The position numbers were made by a program, and so were the translations under genes. Under the pieces are notes generated by a model. That model was not told the DNA's origin. It did no database searches and worked only from the letters and a program-made list of their open reading frames with translations. Shown here piece by piece: positions 10,760 to 19,380 of a stretch of 64,000 bases of DNA. The DNA is from Nonomuraea thailandensis. GTDB taxonomy: Bacteria > Actinomycetota > Actinomycetes > Streptosporangiales > Streptosporangiaceae. Location: the NCBI RefSeq assembly GCF_024172165.1, contig NZ_JAMZEB010000001.1:372001-436000 (forward strand). The letters are read 5' to 3'. The first letter of the stretch is position 1; the number at the start of each line of letters is the position of its first letter.

Positions 10760-12625
10760 GTGGCGGAGCACCGGCGACCAGGCCAGGCGATGATCGCCCC
10801 CTCAGCAGTTGACCCTCCTGGGCAGCCTCCACACATCCAGATGGAGGGCGTTGCCTCAGGGGAGGGCCGGGTGTACCAAGCGGCCGGTGACCAGACGATC
10901 AACCACCATCATCATTATCCGCCTCACCCACCGGGAGCGGCGGGTGAGGCCCAGCGGCTGGGGCATCCATTGGCGCAGGTGGACCCGATCGCACTGGAGG
11001 TGCACTTGGCGATCGACGCCGGTGCCGCCGCGGCGGGGCTCGGCGCGCTGCCCGCCTACGTGCCCAGAACCCACGATGAGAAGCTCGCCACCGTTGTGGG
11101 CGAGGCTCAGCGTGGGAGGAGCCGGATCGTGGTGCTGGTCGGCGGGTCCTCCACCGGGAAGACGCGCGCCCTGTGGGAGGCGGTATCCGGCTTGGAGGAG
11201 CCGTGGCACCTGTGGCACCCGATCGATCCGGGTCAGCCTCAAGCCGCCCTCGCCGGCCTGCGACGAGTCGCCCCGCACACGGTGATCTGGCTGAATGAGA
11301 TGCAGCACTATCTGCTCACCGGCGATGACATCGGTGAGCAGGTAGCCGCTGGACTGCGCGAACTGCTCCACAGCCCCAAGCAAGGGCCAGTCCTGGTGAT
11401 GGGCACGTTATGGCCCGAGTACGCCGCGATCTTGTCGGCCATCCCTGCCCCTGGTCGGCCGGATCCGCACGCGCAGGCCCGGAAGTTGTTCAACGGCGCC
11501 GACATGCGGGTCCCGGTCCCGGAGTCGTTCACCGGCCCTGAGGTGGATGTGGCCGTCCGCCTGGCAGGTACGGGCGGGGATCCTCGGTGGGCCGAAGCCG
11601 TGCGGCAGGCCCGCGCCGGAGCGTTGACCCAGTACATGGCCGGCGGCCCAGCGCTGATCGAGCGCTACCAGAACGCCACCGTCGCAGCTCGGGCTGTACT
11701 GCACGCTGCCATGGACGCCCGTCGGCTTGGTCACGGTGTGGCGCTGTCCCGACTTCTGTTGGAAGAGGCCGCCGCCGGCTACCTGAGCGAGGATCAGTGG
11801 GATCTGCTGGCGGATGACTGGCTGGAACAGGCCTTTGCCTACCTGTCCGCTCCCCGTCCCTGCCGGGGAGCGGTGCCCCCGTTGACACGTATTCGGCCCC
11901 GCCCTGGCGCTCGGCCGGAAGGGGAGGAACCGTCCTACCGGCTGGCGGACTATCTAGAACAACACGGCGTCCGCACTCGCCGACTCCTGTGCCCTCCGGC
12001 GGAGTTCTGGGAAGCCGCCATTCGCCAGGCCGCCACTCCCTCCGACCATGCTGCCCTGGCCAGTGCCGCTTTTGACCGAGGCCGCTACCGCCACGCTTTC
12101 GGCCTCTGGCAAGGCTCCGCTGATGCCGGCAACACCATCGCGATGCAGGTGCTGCCCGAAATGCATGCGCGAGCCGGGGAGTGGGTGGAGGCCGAACGGC
12201 TGGCCCGCGCCGCCGCCGACGCCGGCGACACCTGGGACGTAGAAGACTTGACCAGGGCAGTGGCGCTAGCGCGGATGCGGGAAGGAGCTGAACGGCTGGC
12301 CCATGCCAGCGGCACTGGGGCGTCAGGGGATTTGATCGGGATGCGGTCGCTAGCCGGGATGCAGGAGGAGGCCGAACGGCTGGCCCGCGCCGACACCGCC
12401 ACCAGCGGCAATATCGCGGTGCTGGGCATCTTGGCCCGGTTACGGGATCTGGCCGGGGATCGGAAAGAAGCCGAACAGTTCGCCCGCACCGCCGCCGACG
12501 CTGGCAACACCGACGCGTTCTGGAGGTTGGCATGGTGCTGGCGCGAGCGCGGTGTGGCTGGCCGGTGGGGGGATCTGCTGCGCTACGGGTTGGAGAGTGA
12601 CGGGCAGATCGCCGACCCGTGGTGA
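10760..12625 (+). CDS. STAND-like P-loop ATPase with C-terminal helical repeats
   Basis: 621 residues. The N-terminal region of about 60 residues is Pro/Gly/His-rich with the motif VYQAAGDQTINHHHH, shared in form with the NB-ARC protein at 14637. The Walker A is GGSSTGKTRA (about 128-137), a Walker B-like strand is HTVIWLNEMQ (about 172-181), and VLVMGTLWPEY is a sensor-like strand. The C-terminal third has degenerate TPR/Sel1-like repeats (EWVEAERLARAAADAGDT, RKEAEQFARTAADAGNT). The architecture of P-loop plus superstructure-forming repeats is typical of signal-sensing STAND ATPases, including antiphage ones; function here is inferred. GTG 10760 is used; ATG 10790 is equally possible. A resolvase and an 87-aa gene lie directly upstream. 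Confidence 0.75.
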   Translation: MAEHRRPGQAMIAPSAVDPPGQPPHIQMEGVASGEGRVYQAAGDQTINHHHHYPPHPPGAAGEAQRLGHPLAQVDPIALEVHLAIDAGAAAAGLGALPAYVPRTHDEKLATVVGEAQRGRSRIVVLVGGSSTGKTRALWEAVSGLEEPWHLWHPIDPGQPQAALAGLRRVAPHTVIWLNEMQHYLLTGDDIGEQVAAGLRELLHSPKQGPVLVMGTLWPEYAAILSAIPAPGRPDPHAQARKLFNGADMRVPVPESFTGPEVDVAVRLAGTGGDPRWAEAVRQARAGALTQYMAGGPALIERYQNATVAARAVLHAAMDARRLGHGVALSRLLLEEAAAGYLSEDQWDLLADDWLEQAFAYLSAPRPCRGAVPPLTRIRPRPGARPEGEEPSYRLADYLEQHGVRTRRLLCPPAEFWEAAIRQAATPSDHAALASAAFDRGRYRHAFGLWQGSADAGNTIAMQVLPEMHARAGEWVEAERLARAAADAGDTWDVEDLTRAVALARMREGAERLAHASGTGASGDLIGMRSLAGMQEEAERLARADTATSGNIAVLGILARLRDLAGDRKEAEQFARTAADAGNTDAFWRLAWCWRERGVAGRWGDLLRYGLESDGQIADPW

Positions 12626-13017
12626 GCGGCGTTTCTAAGGATTCCGTGATCGCTCTCTGGGGATGGCCGTCTGCAACTGACTGGCCCGTTCTCACCTGAG
12701 CGGCGTGCCGAGGACGACTCACTGTGGCATCCAAAGCTCCTGGCGCTCGTGAAGTTCTCCCGACGAACGGCTTCGAGCTGGCGAAACGTGCGGTTTGTTC
12801 GCATTGGCGCGGGCTAGGAGGGGTCATCTCTCTGTCAGTACAAGACGCTCCCGCCCCGGTGCAAGAGAACCTCACCCATGATGCGCCGGCGCGTCTTGGC
12901 CATCTCGGTGATGCTCTACGGTCATGCCAGGACGGTTCGACTCCAGGGCGTGGCCGCACGGCGGCATCCGGACGAATTCGCCGGATGCACCGGCGGCTCG
13001 AAAAGGGAGATCACGCT
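12626..13017. other. 392-bp gap without a convincing gene
   Basis: Short open frames occur on both strands, but none has a recognisable domain, a good ribosome site or a conserved-looking protein. A ggttcgactcc string at about 12935 resembles a tRNA T-loop, but the arms do not pair. Confidence 0.5.
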
Positions 13018-13144
13018 CATGGGGAAGCACCGTCTCGTCAATGATCGGCAGCAACGGCGCTGCACCGCGCTCGCTCTGGCCAGGTTCGTCCTTTGGCTGG
13101 GCTGGCTGGTGTGGACGCTAGTCGGTCGCGACGCCACCCGCTAG
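13018..13144 (+). CDS. Very small membrane protein (about 41 aa)
   Basis: ATG near 13019, preceded by AAAAGGGAG, encodes a basic head followed by one hydrophobic helix (ARFVLWLGWLVWTLVG) and a short basic tail. It lies directly before a strong terminator and its TAG stop is inside an 18-bp palindrome. Single-helix peptides of this kind occur as toxins or membrane modulators; this is inference only. Confidence 0.35.
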
Positions 13145-13151
13145 CGGGTGG
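13134..13151. repeat. 18-bp perfect palindrome over the stop codon
   Basis: ccacccgctagcgggtgg is fully self-complementary and contains the TAG of the small membrane ORF. It is immediately followed by a larger hairpin, so it may form part of a two-stem transcription terminator. Confidence 0.6.
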
Positions 13152-13153
13152 GG

Positions 13154-13201
13154 CGGGCCCCCTGCCGCAACCGCTTCACCAGTGTGCGGGCAGGGGGCCC
13201 G
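13154..13201 (+). terminator. Strong GC-rich hairpin terminator
   Basis: gggccccctgccgc (13155-13168) pairs with gcgggcagggggccc (13186-13200) with a single bulge and a 17-nt loop. There is no T-tract, as is common in actinomycetes. It separates the first ATPase region from the tyrosine recombinase. Confidence 0.65.
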
Positions 13202-13221
13202 TTGGCGTCTCAGACTAGGTC

Positions 13222-14550
13222 GTGACGACCGTCGCCCTCGAACCGGGGTGGGTTGCGATCGCTTTCCCACTACTCGGCGGCACGGACTTCATCCCATGGG
13301 AGTGCTACCGCCCCTCTGCCGGTCCTGTAACCGCCACCAAACGGACACGTCGATTCCCATTTCACGATCACATGTGGAACGTTTCTCGTACCCCCATAAT
13401 CCTTCTTATGGTGTACGACCCGGCCATGCTCCACATGGCCACAAGGGGCAGGCGGCCCCGGCTGAACACCGCTGCCCTAGCGGCGGCCTCCACTGCTGCC
13501 CAGCGGTACGAGCTCATCAGCACGGCAGTGGCCGCGTTGCACCTACCAGGCCTGACCGGCGTCACAGACCGGCATGGCGTGGTGCGACTGACCGCGGGTT
13601 GGCTGGACAGCCATGCCTCCCCGGCCACCATCGCCGCCTACTACGCCGACCTGCAGCACTATCTGCACTGGTGCCCGCGGCACTGCGACCCGCTGTACGC
13701 CTACCGCGCCGAGGTCGAGCCCTACGTCACCGAGCTGGAAAAGCGCTATGCGCCCTCTACCATGGCCCGCAAGCTGTCGGCGATCTCCTCGTGGTACCGC
13801 TACCTGCTCAAACACGATGTCGGCGCCCGCAATCCCTTCACCGGCGTCGAGCGGCCGGCCACCGGCCATCACACCACCGCCATCGCCCTGTCCCGTGACG
13901 AAGCGGCCGCCTTCCTGAAAGCCGCCGCCGCCGACCCCCGCCCGATCCGGCTCCGCACCGTCGCACTCCTGATCCTGCTGCTCACCGAGGGCTTGCGAGT
14001 GGCAGAGGTGTGCGCCGCCGACGTCACCAACCTCGGCCATCGGCGCGGCTACCGCACCCTGAACGTCATCGGCAAGGACGGCAGACAACGCAGCTACCCC
14101 CTCGCGCGGCCAATCGCCACCGCCGTCGAGGACTACCTCCTCGACCGCGCCGAACGCGCCGGCGTGGCCCGCGAGCAGCTGACCGGCCCGCTGTTCGTCA
14201 CCGAGCCCTCCGGCCCGCATCCCGGCGGCAAGCGCATGGACCGCTGGGCCGTCAACAAGCTAATCCGCCGCATCGCCCGCGACGCCCACCTTCCTGCGGC
14301 CTCCAAGCTCACCCCGACCAGCCTGCGGCACACTTTCGCCCGCCTTGCCCTGACCGCGGGCGCTGCCCTGCGCGACGTCCAGGACGCCATGGGCAATGCG
14401 TCCTCCCCCATTCCCCCCGGCTACCACGACCGGCACAACCTCGACCGCCACCCCGCCCCACGCATCCTGGACTACCTCAGCAGCCCCGCCCCGCCCCGCC
14501 GAAACAAGGCGCGGCCGGCCAAGCCGAAGCCACGGCACGGGGCGAACTAG
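13222..14550 (+). CDS. Tyrosine recombinase/integrase (XerC/D-like)
   Basis: The SAM-like N-terminal domain (ATIAAYYADLQHYLHWC, SPSTMARKLSAISSWYRYL-like) is followed by a catalytic domain with the first Arg in TEGLRVAEV, the Lys strand VIGKDGRQR, box II SLRHTFARLAL (R-H, with Thr where His is usual) and C-terminal GYHDRHNLDR, where the nucleophile Tyr stands one position from the usual YDR context. The divergent box II and Tyr spacing make activity uncertain. The protein probably starts at ATG 13426 or 13435; an upstream frame reaches 13222. It lies 86 bp before the NB-ARC gene. Confidence 0.8.
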   Translation: MTTVALEPGWVAIAFPLLGGTDFIPWECYRPSAGPVTATKRTRRFPFHDHMWNVSRTPIILLMVYDPAMLHMATRGRRPRLNTAALAAASTAAQRYELISTAVAALHLPGLTGVTDRHGVVRLTAGWLDSHASPATIAAYYADLQHYLHWCPRHCDPLYAYRAEVEPYVTELEKRYAPSTMARKLSAISSWYRYLLKHDVGARNPFTGVERPATGHHTTAIALSRDEAAAFLKAAAADPRPIRLRTVALLILLLTEGLRVAEVCAADVTNLGHRRGYRTLNVIGKDGRQRSYPLARPIATAVEDYLLDRAERAGVAREQLTGPLFVTEPSGPHPGGKRMDRWAVNKLIRRIARDAHLPAASKLTPTSLRHTFARLALTAGAALRDVQDAMGNASSPIPPGYHDRHNLDRHPAPRILDYLSSPAPPRRNKARPAKPKPRHGAN

Positions 14551-14636
14551 AGGCCTGGCATCACAACCGGCCCAGGCAGGTCACGCGTTCGTCACTATCA
14601 GTCCGGATGTATGCGTTGGGGGAGCATTCTGGATGT

Positions 14637-17069
14637 ATGTCGAGCGCGGGCGACAACACCGGCATCTCCTCCACCGGTGACCAGGCGAGGAACATACAGC
14701 TCCAAGCCAAAAACTCTGGGCAGAGCCCCACGTATCAAGCAGCCCGTGACCTGTCCATCCACCACGACTCTTCCGCGCTGCGCCGGCCCTTGCCCCACGC
14801 CGAGGCCGTACCGGTGCCGCCGTCCGGGATGAACGGTCTGCCACGCCGTCCGGCCGCGGCCTTCGTCGGCCGCGACGCGGCACTAGGTGATCTCCGCCGG
14901 GCCCTGGATGACGAGCCGGGAGCTGGTGTGATCAGTCAGGCCGTGCTCGGGCTGGGCGGCGTCGGCAAGAGCGAGCTCGCGCTGCAGTACGCCCACCGCC
15001 ACCGCCAGGACTACGAGCTGGTGTGGTGGATCGACGCCGACAGCCCCGACCTGATCCGCACCGGGCTGGCTGACCTTGCCCGGGCGCTGGCGTGTGGCAT
15101 CGACTCGGTGGCCGCCGAGCAGGCCACCGTGGAGGAAGCCGCTGCCTGGGCGGTGAGCTGGCTGGCCGCCCACCCGGACTGGCTGATCATCTTCGACAAC
15201 GTCGAAGAGGTCGCCGACGTCGAGCCGTACCTGGCCCGCCTGACCCACGGCCACGTGCTGATCACCACCCGCCGCGACATCGGCTGGCAGCACCTCGACA
15301 TCACCCCCGTCCGGCTGGAGCTGCTGTCCCGCCCGGCCGCGACCGCCCTGCTGGCCGGCCTGATCGGCCCCCCGGACTCCGCCAACACCGGCGCGCTGCA
15401 GGACCTGGCCGACCAGTTGGGGGATCTGCCGCTGGCGCTGACCCAGGCCGGCGCCTACATCGCCCGCACCCCCCGCATGACCCTGACCCGCTACCTGAAC
15501 CTGCTCAAGGACATCCCGGCCCGCATGTACGCCACCACCCCCGCCGGCGGCGACGCCGAACGCGTGGTGGCCAAGGTGCTCACCCTCAGCCACACCCGCA
15601 TCCAGGCCATCAACCCCCTGGCCATCCACGTACTGAACCTGCTGGCCTGCTACGCCCCCGACAACCTGCCCTGCTCCGTCCTGGACCCCTTGCCCGAGAC
15701 CGACCCCCTTCAGGTCGGCGAAGCGCTGGCACTGCTGGCCTCCTACAGCCTGATCACCCTCACTCCCAGCCCCGCCGACCTCAACCCCGGCGAGCCGGAG
15801 GACCTGATCAGCGTGCACCGCCTCGTCCAAGCCGTCACCCTGCACCAGTTCACCCCCGACCAGCGCGACCACAGCCGCCAGGTCGCTGCGGACCTGATCC
15901 TGGACGCACTCCCCGACAATCCGACCACGATCGACGCCTGGCCCGCCCATCGAGCACTTCTCCCGCACGCCCGCAGCGTGCTGCCGCCCGGCTCCCCCGG
16001 CCTGCACCGGCTGGTCGCCTACCTCGATGCCATCGGTGACTACACCGCCGCCGTTCAGCTCCAGCAGGACATCTGCACCCACGCAGTGGCAATGCTGGGC
16101 GCCGAACACCCCGAAACCCTGACCGCCCGGTACGACCTGGCCACCTGGACGGGGGAGGCGGGGGACGCGGCCGCCGCCCGCGACCAGCTCACAGCCCTGC
16201 TCCCCACCGTCGAGCGCGTCCAGGGCGCCGAACACCCCAACACCCTGAACACCCGGCACGAAATCGCCCGCTGGACGGGGGAGGTGGGGGACGCGGCCGC
16301 CGCCCGCGACCAACTCGCCGCCCTGCTCCCCACCGTCGAGCGCGTCCAGGGCGCCGAACACTCCGACACCCTGACCACCCGGGCCAATCTCGCCTACTGG
16401 ACGGGGGCGGTGGGGGACGCGGCCGCCGCCCGCGACCAGTTCGCCGCCCTGCTCCCCATCCGCGAACGCGTCCTGGGCACCGAACACCCCGACACCCTGA
16501 CCACCCGGGCTAACCTTGCCCGCTGGACGGGGGCGGTGGGGGACGCGGCCGCCGCCCGCGACCAATACGCCGCCCTGCTCCCCATCCGCGAACGCGTCCT
16601 GGGCACCGAACACCCCGACACCCTGACCACCCGGCACAACCTCGCCTCCTGGATAGGGGAGGCGGGAAACGCGGCCGCCGCCCGCGACCAATACGCCGCC
16701 CTGCTCCCCACCCGCGAACGCGTCCTGAACGCCGAACACCCCGACACCCTGACCACCCGGGCCAATCTCGCCTACTGGACGGGACAGGCGGGGGAGGCGG
16801 CCTCCGCCCGCGACCAGTTCGCCGCCCTGCTCCCCATCTGCGAGCGCGTGCTGGGCGCCGAGCACCCCTCCACCCTGACCACCCGGCACAGCCTCGCCTA
16901 CTGGACAGGGAAGGCGGGGGACGCGGCCGCCGCCCGCGACCAATACGCCGCCCTGCTCCCCATCCGCGAACGCGTCCAGGGCGCCGAGCACCCCTCCACC
17001 CTGATCACCCGGGGTAATCTCGCTCACTGGACCAGGAAGGTGGAGATGACGGAGCCGGATGGTGGGTGA
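14637..17069 (+). CDS. NB-ARC (STAND) ATPase with near-identical TPR repeats
   Basis: 810 residues from ATG 14637 (in-frame ATG 14607 is an alternative). The N-terminus has a short repeat-like segment (GDNTGISSTGDQARNIQLQ, TYQAARDLSIHH). NB-ARC: Walker A GLGGVGKSELAL (105-116), Walker B LIIFDNVEEV, the TTRRD sensor, and the LPLAL GLPL-like motif. A winged-helix/linker region follows. The C-terminus is seven full and one partial 42-residue TPR units of the form EHPDTLTTR-N-LA-WTG-GDAAAARDQ-AALLP-RERV. This matches actinobacterial NB-ARC-TPR proteins; the repeats probably sense a ligand that triggers oligomerisation. No effector enzyme domain is visible, so the output is unknown. Confidence 0.85.
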   Translation: MSSAGDNTGISSTGDQARNIQLQAKNSGQSPTYQAARDLSIHHDSSALRRPLPHAEAVPVPPSGMNGLPRRPAAAFVGRDAALGDLRRALDDEPGAGVISQAVLGLGGVGKSELALQYAHRHRQDYELVWWIDADSPDLIRTGLADLARALACGIDSVAAEQATVEEAAAWAVSWLAAHPDWLIIFDNVEEVADVEPYLARLTHGHVLITTRRDIGWQHLDITPVRLELLSRPAATALLAGLIGPPDSANTGALQDLADQLGDLPLALTQAGAYIARTPRMTLTRYLNLLKDIPARMYATTPAGGDAERVVAKVLTLSHTRIQAINPLAIHVLNLLACYAPDNLPCSVLDPLPETDPLQVGEALALLASYSLITLTPSPADLNPGEPEDLISVHRLVQAVTLHQFTPDQRDHSRQVAADLILDALPDNPTTIDAWPAHRALLPHARSVLPPGSPGLHRLVAYLDAIGDYTAAVQLQQDICTHAVAMLGAEHPETLTARYDLATWTGEAGDAAAARDQLTALLPTVERVQGAEHPNTLNTRHEIARWTGEVGDAAAARDQLAALLPTVERVQGAEHSDTLTTRANLAYWTGAVGDAAAARDQFAALLPIRERVLGTEHPDTLTTRANLARWTGAVGDAAAARDQYAALLPIRERVLGTEHPDTLTTRHNLASWIGEAGNAAAARDQYAALLPTRERVLNAEHPDTLTTRANLAYWTGQAGEAASARDQFAALLPICERVLGAEHPSTLTTRHSLAYWTGKAGDAAAARDQYAALLPIRERVQGAEHPSTLITRGNLAHWTRKVEMTEPDGG
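16092..17040 (+). repeat. 126-bp tandem repeats encoding TPR units
   Basis: About 7.6 consecutive 126-bp units with high nucleotide identity (recurring gacgcggccgccgcccgcga and cgaacaccccgacaccctga). Units differ mainly at codons for the variable helix faces. This is coding repeat, not CRISPR. The homogeneity suggests recent expansion or gene conversion, so copy number may vary between strains or be miscounted in assembly. Confidence 0.9.
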
Positions 17070-17135
17070 TGGTGCTTCATTTAACGATCGTTTTCTGAAG
17101 ATCCGCCCGAACAACCCTCCAAGCCTCTGGAAGCC

Positions 17136-17194
17136 TTCAACAACTCCTTCAACAACCCTGGCGGTTCAACAATCTTCCAACACCGTTTGTTGAC
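17136..17194. promoter_or_regulatory. TTCAACAA iteron-like module, copy 1
   Basis: TTCAACAA occurs at 17136, 17148 and 17165, and the inverse TTTGTTGAC at 17186-17194. The last two direct copies (17148 and 17165) are separated by 9 bp and are followed by the inverse copy after 13 bp. The same arrangement and spacings recur at 18481-18526. Each module precedes a small gene (17427, 18604). Likely an operator for one DNA-binding protein; a replication iteron is an alternative. Confidence 0.6.
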
Positions 17195-17426
17195 AGACGC
17201 CAGGGCGGGTGACCGCACCCAACTTCAATGGCCCCTTTGGATGGCCACGCGGCCAGATGCCGCGCCACCTGACCTCCGGCAGCACTCCAGGTCGACATAG
17301 CCGGACAGCGAACCCTTACGGCTTCAGCGGCGAGCCCTCATCGCGCCATTAACTTAACGTGACAGAAAAACTACAATGGGTGAGCGATGGTCGCAGATCG
17401 CGGCCCGCATCACCGGAGGTGTCCCC

Positions 17427-17861
17427 ATGGCACGCATCCCCCGCAAGATCGCCGCAGTACTCGCCACAGTCATGATGATCATCCTCACCCCGGCCGTCCC
17501 TGCCCACGCGGCCGGACCGGCCTATTTCCGCATAACCGACACCGACGGCCGCTCCCGGTTCGTCATCGAGCTTCGCGACGAGCCCAGGATCGCTCATGCT
17601 CGCAAAATTCTGAGCGGCGAGGAAACCAATCGCATCCACGTCCACGGCCGGATCATCAAACGCCCCGTCCCCTACAACCCTGGATGGAGCTACCACCTCG
17701 ACCCCAACACGATCGACTTCTTCGAAGTAGCGATCGAAGTCTGCGACTCCAGCGCGCAGTACCTTGAGGACCACCTGGACGAGGCCGGCGGCGCCTTCCT
17801 GCCCGGTGGTCACTGGTGCCCGTGGAGCTCCCGCCTGGTGGATGAGGTCCGCTTCTCATAG
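17427..17861 (+). CDS. Secreted BP74-N-domain-like protein
   Basis: 144 residues. ATG 17427 is set by GGAGGT at 17416-17421. A Sec signal peptide (basic start, AAVLATVMMIILTPAVPAHA) precedes a compact domain with AYFRITDTDGRSRFVIEL, ILSGEE, YNPGWSYHLDPNTIDFFEVA and GGAFLPGGHWCPW. This matches the BP74 N-terminal-like family of small secreted proteins in actinomycetes. Cysteines in EVCDSS and HWCPW could form a disulfide. Biological role unknown; probably extracellular and Ca2+- or glycan-related, by family analogy only. Confidence 0.8.
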   Translation: MARIPRKIAAVLATVMMIILTPAVPAHAAGPAYFRITDTDGRSRFVIELRDEPRIAHARKILSGEETNRIHVHGRIIKRPVPYNPGWSYHLDPNTIDFFEVAIEVCDSSAQYLEDHLDEAGGAFLPGGHWCPWSSRLVDEVRFS

Positions 17862-18343
17862 CCCTGCCAGATCGGTGACGAGGACGCTAGGCGCAGATCA
17901 GCAGTTAGCCGGGGCGGGATGTGGGCTGGCTGACTGCGTTCGTTCTCGGCGCGCCGCTCGGCCTTGCGCGCCTGGGCCGCCGCGGCCTCCTCGATGCAGC
18001 GGGCGCGGGTCTGCTGGACATCCTTCGGACTCGGCACGCCAGCGATGGTGCGGGAGGGCGCCGCGAGGAGGGCCTCGTTCCTCCATTCGCGTTACGTGGC
18101 CACTCGGCTACGGGTAGGCCGGAGGGTGCGGGGCGACGTTCTGGAGGGGTGGCGTATCTCCGCAGGGGGATGTCCGGCCGAATGCCAGCTGCGGCGGCCG
18201 GCCATCCTTCTCTCGACGGTGGGCGCGCTGATGCCCGTGACCGACTGACGCGGTGCGCCTCCGGCGGGCGGGCGCGCCGGCCCGCGCATAAGGCCGGTCC
18301 GGAAAGTCCAGAAACCCGCCTCCCTTCCAGGGGTGAGCACGAA
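17862..18343. other. About 480 bp without a convincing gene
   Basis: A minus-strand frame starting GTG 18037 reads a charged coiled-coil-like segment (DVQQTRARCIEEAAAAQARK) and could be a small protein, but it has no clear ribosome site and extends into low-complexity sequence. Nothing else here is supported. Confidence 0.3.
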
Positions 18344-18390
18344 GAGAGCCCGCGGCCCCCCTCGCCGTTCAAGGGGGGCCGGGGGCTCTC
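18344..18390. terminator. Long GC-rich hairpin
   Basis: gagagcccgcggccccccu-like arm (18344-18362) pairs with aggggggccgggggctctc (18372-18390) around a 9-nt loop, giving about 19 bp with one mismatch. A bidirectional terminator is the simplest reading. Confidence 0.65.
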
Positions 18391-18480
18391 GTGATCAGCT
18401 GTGAGCTCTTGCGTAGCCGCTGCCTCTGCGCGGCTCTGACCGGGAACGGCGCTCGGGCACCACGACGGCCACGCAGGGCC

Positions 18481-18526
18481 TCAACAACCGTGACGGTTCA
18501 ACAACTCTGCTACATCGTTTGTTGAC
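18481..18526. promoter_or_regulatory. TTCAACAA iteron-like module, copy 2
   Basis: TCAACAA (18481-18487), 9 bp, TTCAACAA (18497-18504), 13 bp, TTTGTTGAC (18518-18526). Order, spacing and the intervening tgacgg/tggcgg match copy 1 at 17148-17194. It lies about 80 bp upstream of the gene starting at 18604, a suitable operator position. Confidence 0.6.
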
Positions 18527-18603
18527 AGGTTCGAGCCAGTATCAGGGGACGGGCGTTCCCGCGGAACGCTCCACGATCACTCACGGTCATTGACTATGGT
18601 CAC

Positions 18604-19140
18604 GTGGAGTACTGGCGCGACTCCATTGAGTCCCCGAAGTGGAAGGGCTTCGAGCGAATGTTCCTGTTCGGCACCCCGGAGCGAGCTGCTGCAAGAGCGG
18701 AACGACGACGGCTCAAGGAAGAGCGAGCTGCTCAACGGGCCCGGCAGCGCATACCGAGTCATCAAGAACGGCTGGTCACAGCGGCGGGGATCTCCAGCGT
18801 CAACCTGGTCTGCCACAGGGATACGTTCGTCTTCATTCAGGACGCGGACGTGGTTCTGCGCCAGCGTGTCCGGCTTCCAGCTGCCGGCGATGAAACCCTG
18901 ATCAAGGTTCCGTTGTCGGGGCCGAACCTCGTCAGGGTTCTCACCACCCTGAGATCCATCTGCAACGATCCGTTCCGGAACTCAGGAGATCAGGCGGTCG
19001 CCACCCGGATCTACCGTGCCGTAGCGCAGATCGTGGACACCGTAGATCGGGCCGCAACGTCCGGAACACCGGTTCCTGACATCCTTCTGGACGACAGGGT
19101 GGGCTCCGTCGAAGCGGTCCCTCCGACAGACGCGGCATGA
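18604..19140 (+). CDS. Hypothetical protein (178 aa)
   Basis: GTG start at 18604. Residues 20-55 are a highly charged helix (PERAAARAERRRLKEERAAQ). A mixed alpha/beta segment follows (VNLVCHRDTFVFIQDADVV, LIKVPLSGPNLVRVLTTLRS) and an acidic tail. Codon bias is coding. It follows the second TTCAACAA module and is probably regulated by it. No family recognised; no membrane or signal segment. Confidence 0.6.
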   Translation: MEYWRDSIESPKWKGFERMFLFGTPERAAARAERRRLKEERAAQRARQRIPSHQERLVTAAGISSVNLVCHRDTFVFIQDADVVLRQRVRLPAAGDETLIKVPLSGPNLVRVLTTLRSICNDPFRNSGDQAVATRIYRAVAQIVDTVDRAATSGTPVPDILLDDRVGSVEAVPPTDAA

Positions 19141-19380
19141 GCTCCGTGGCGCCAAGCCGTCCGGGGCGAGCTCGTCTACCAGGAAGACCAGCTGGGCGCG
19201 GCGCACTGTCATGTGGGTGACCACTTCGCCTCCTCAGCGTGAGCCGAGCGGTGTTCATGACGTCCCGGCTCTGTTGAACGACGCCGATGCCCGTGGCCGA
19301 GCACTACGAACGCGCCTCGCTCGACCAGCGCCCGGCGCCTACTTCGGTCACGTCCACGGACGTGGTGTATGAATCGATCT

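Noticed and set aside
11529..12959. 476-codon minus-strand frame opposite the STAND gene
   Set aside because: Arg/Pro-rich translation without motifs; antisense shadow of the plus-strand ATPase.
12900..12975. tRNA-like sequence with ggttcgactcc
   Set aside because: T-arm and acceptor arms do not pair and no anticodon arm can be drawn.
16092..17040. Regular direct repeats that might be taken for a CRISPR array
   Set aside because: The unit is 126 bp, in frame, and encodes TPR helices; there are no short repeats with unique spacers.
14883..17114. 743-codon minus-strand frame opposite the NB-ARC-TPR gene
   Set aside because: Gly/Val-rich low-complexity translation mirrors the plus-strand repeats; the NB-ARC protein on the plus strand explains the region.
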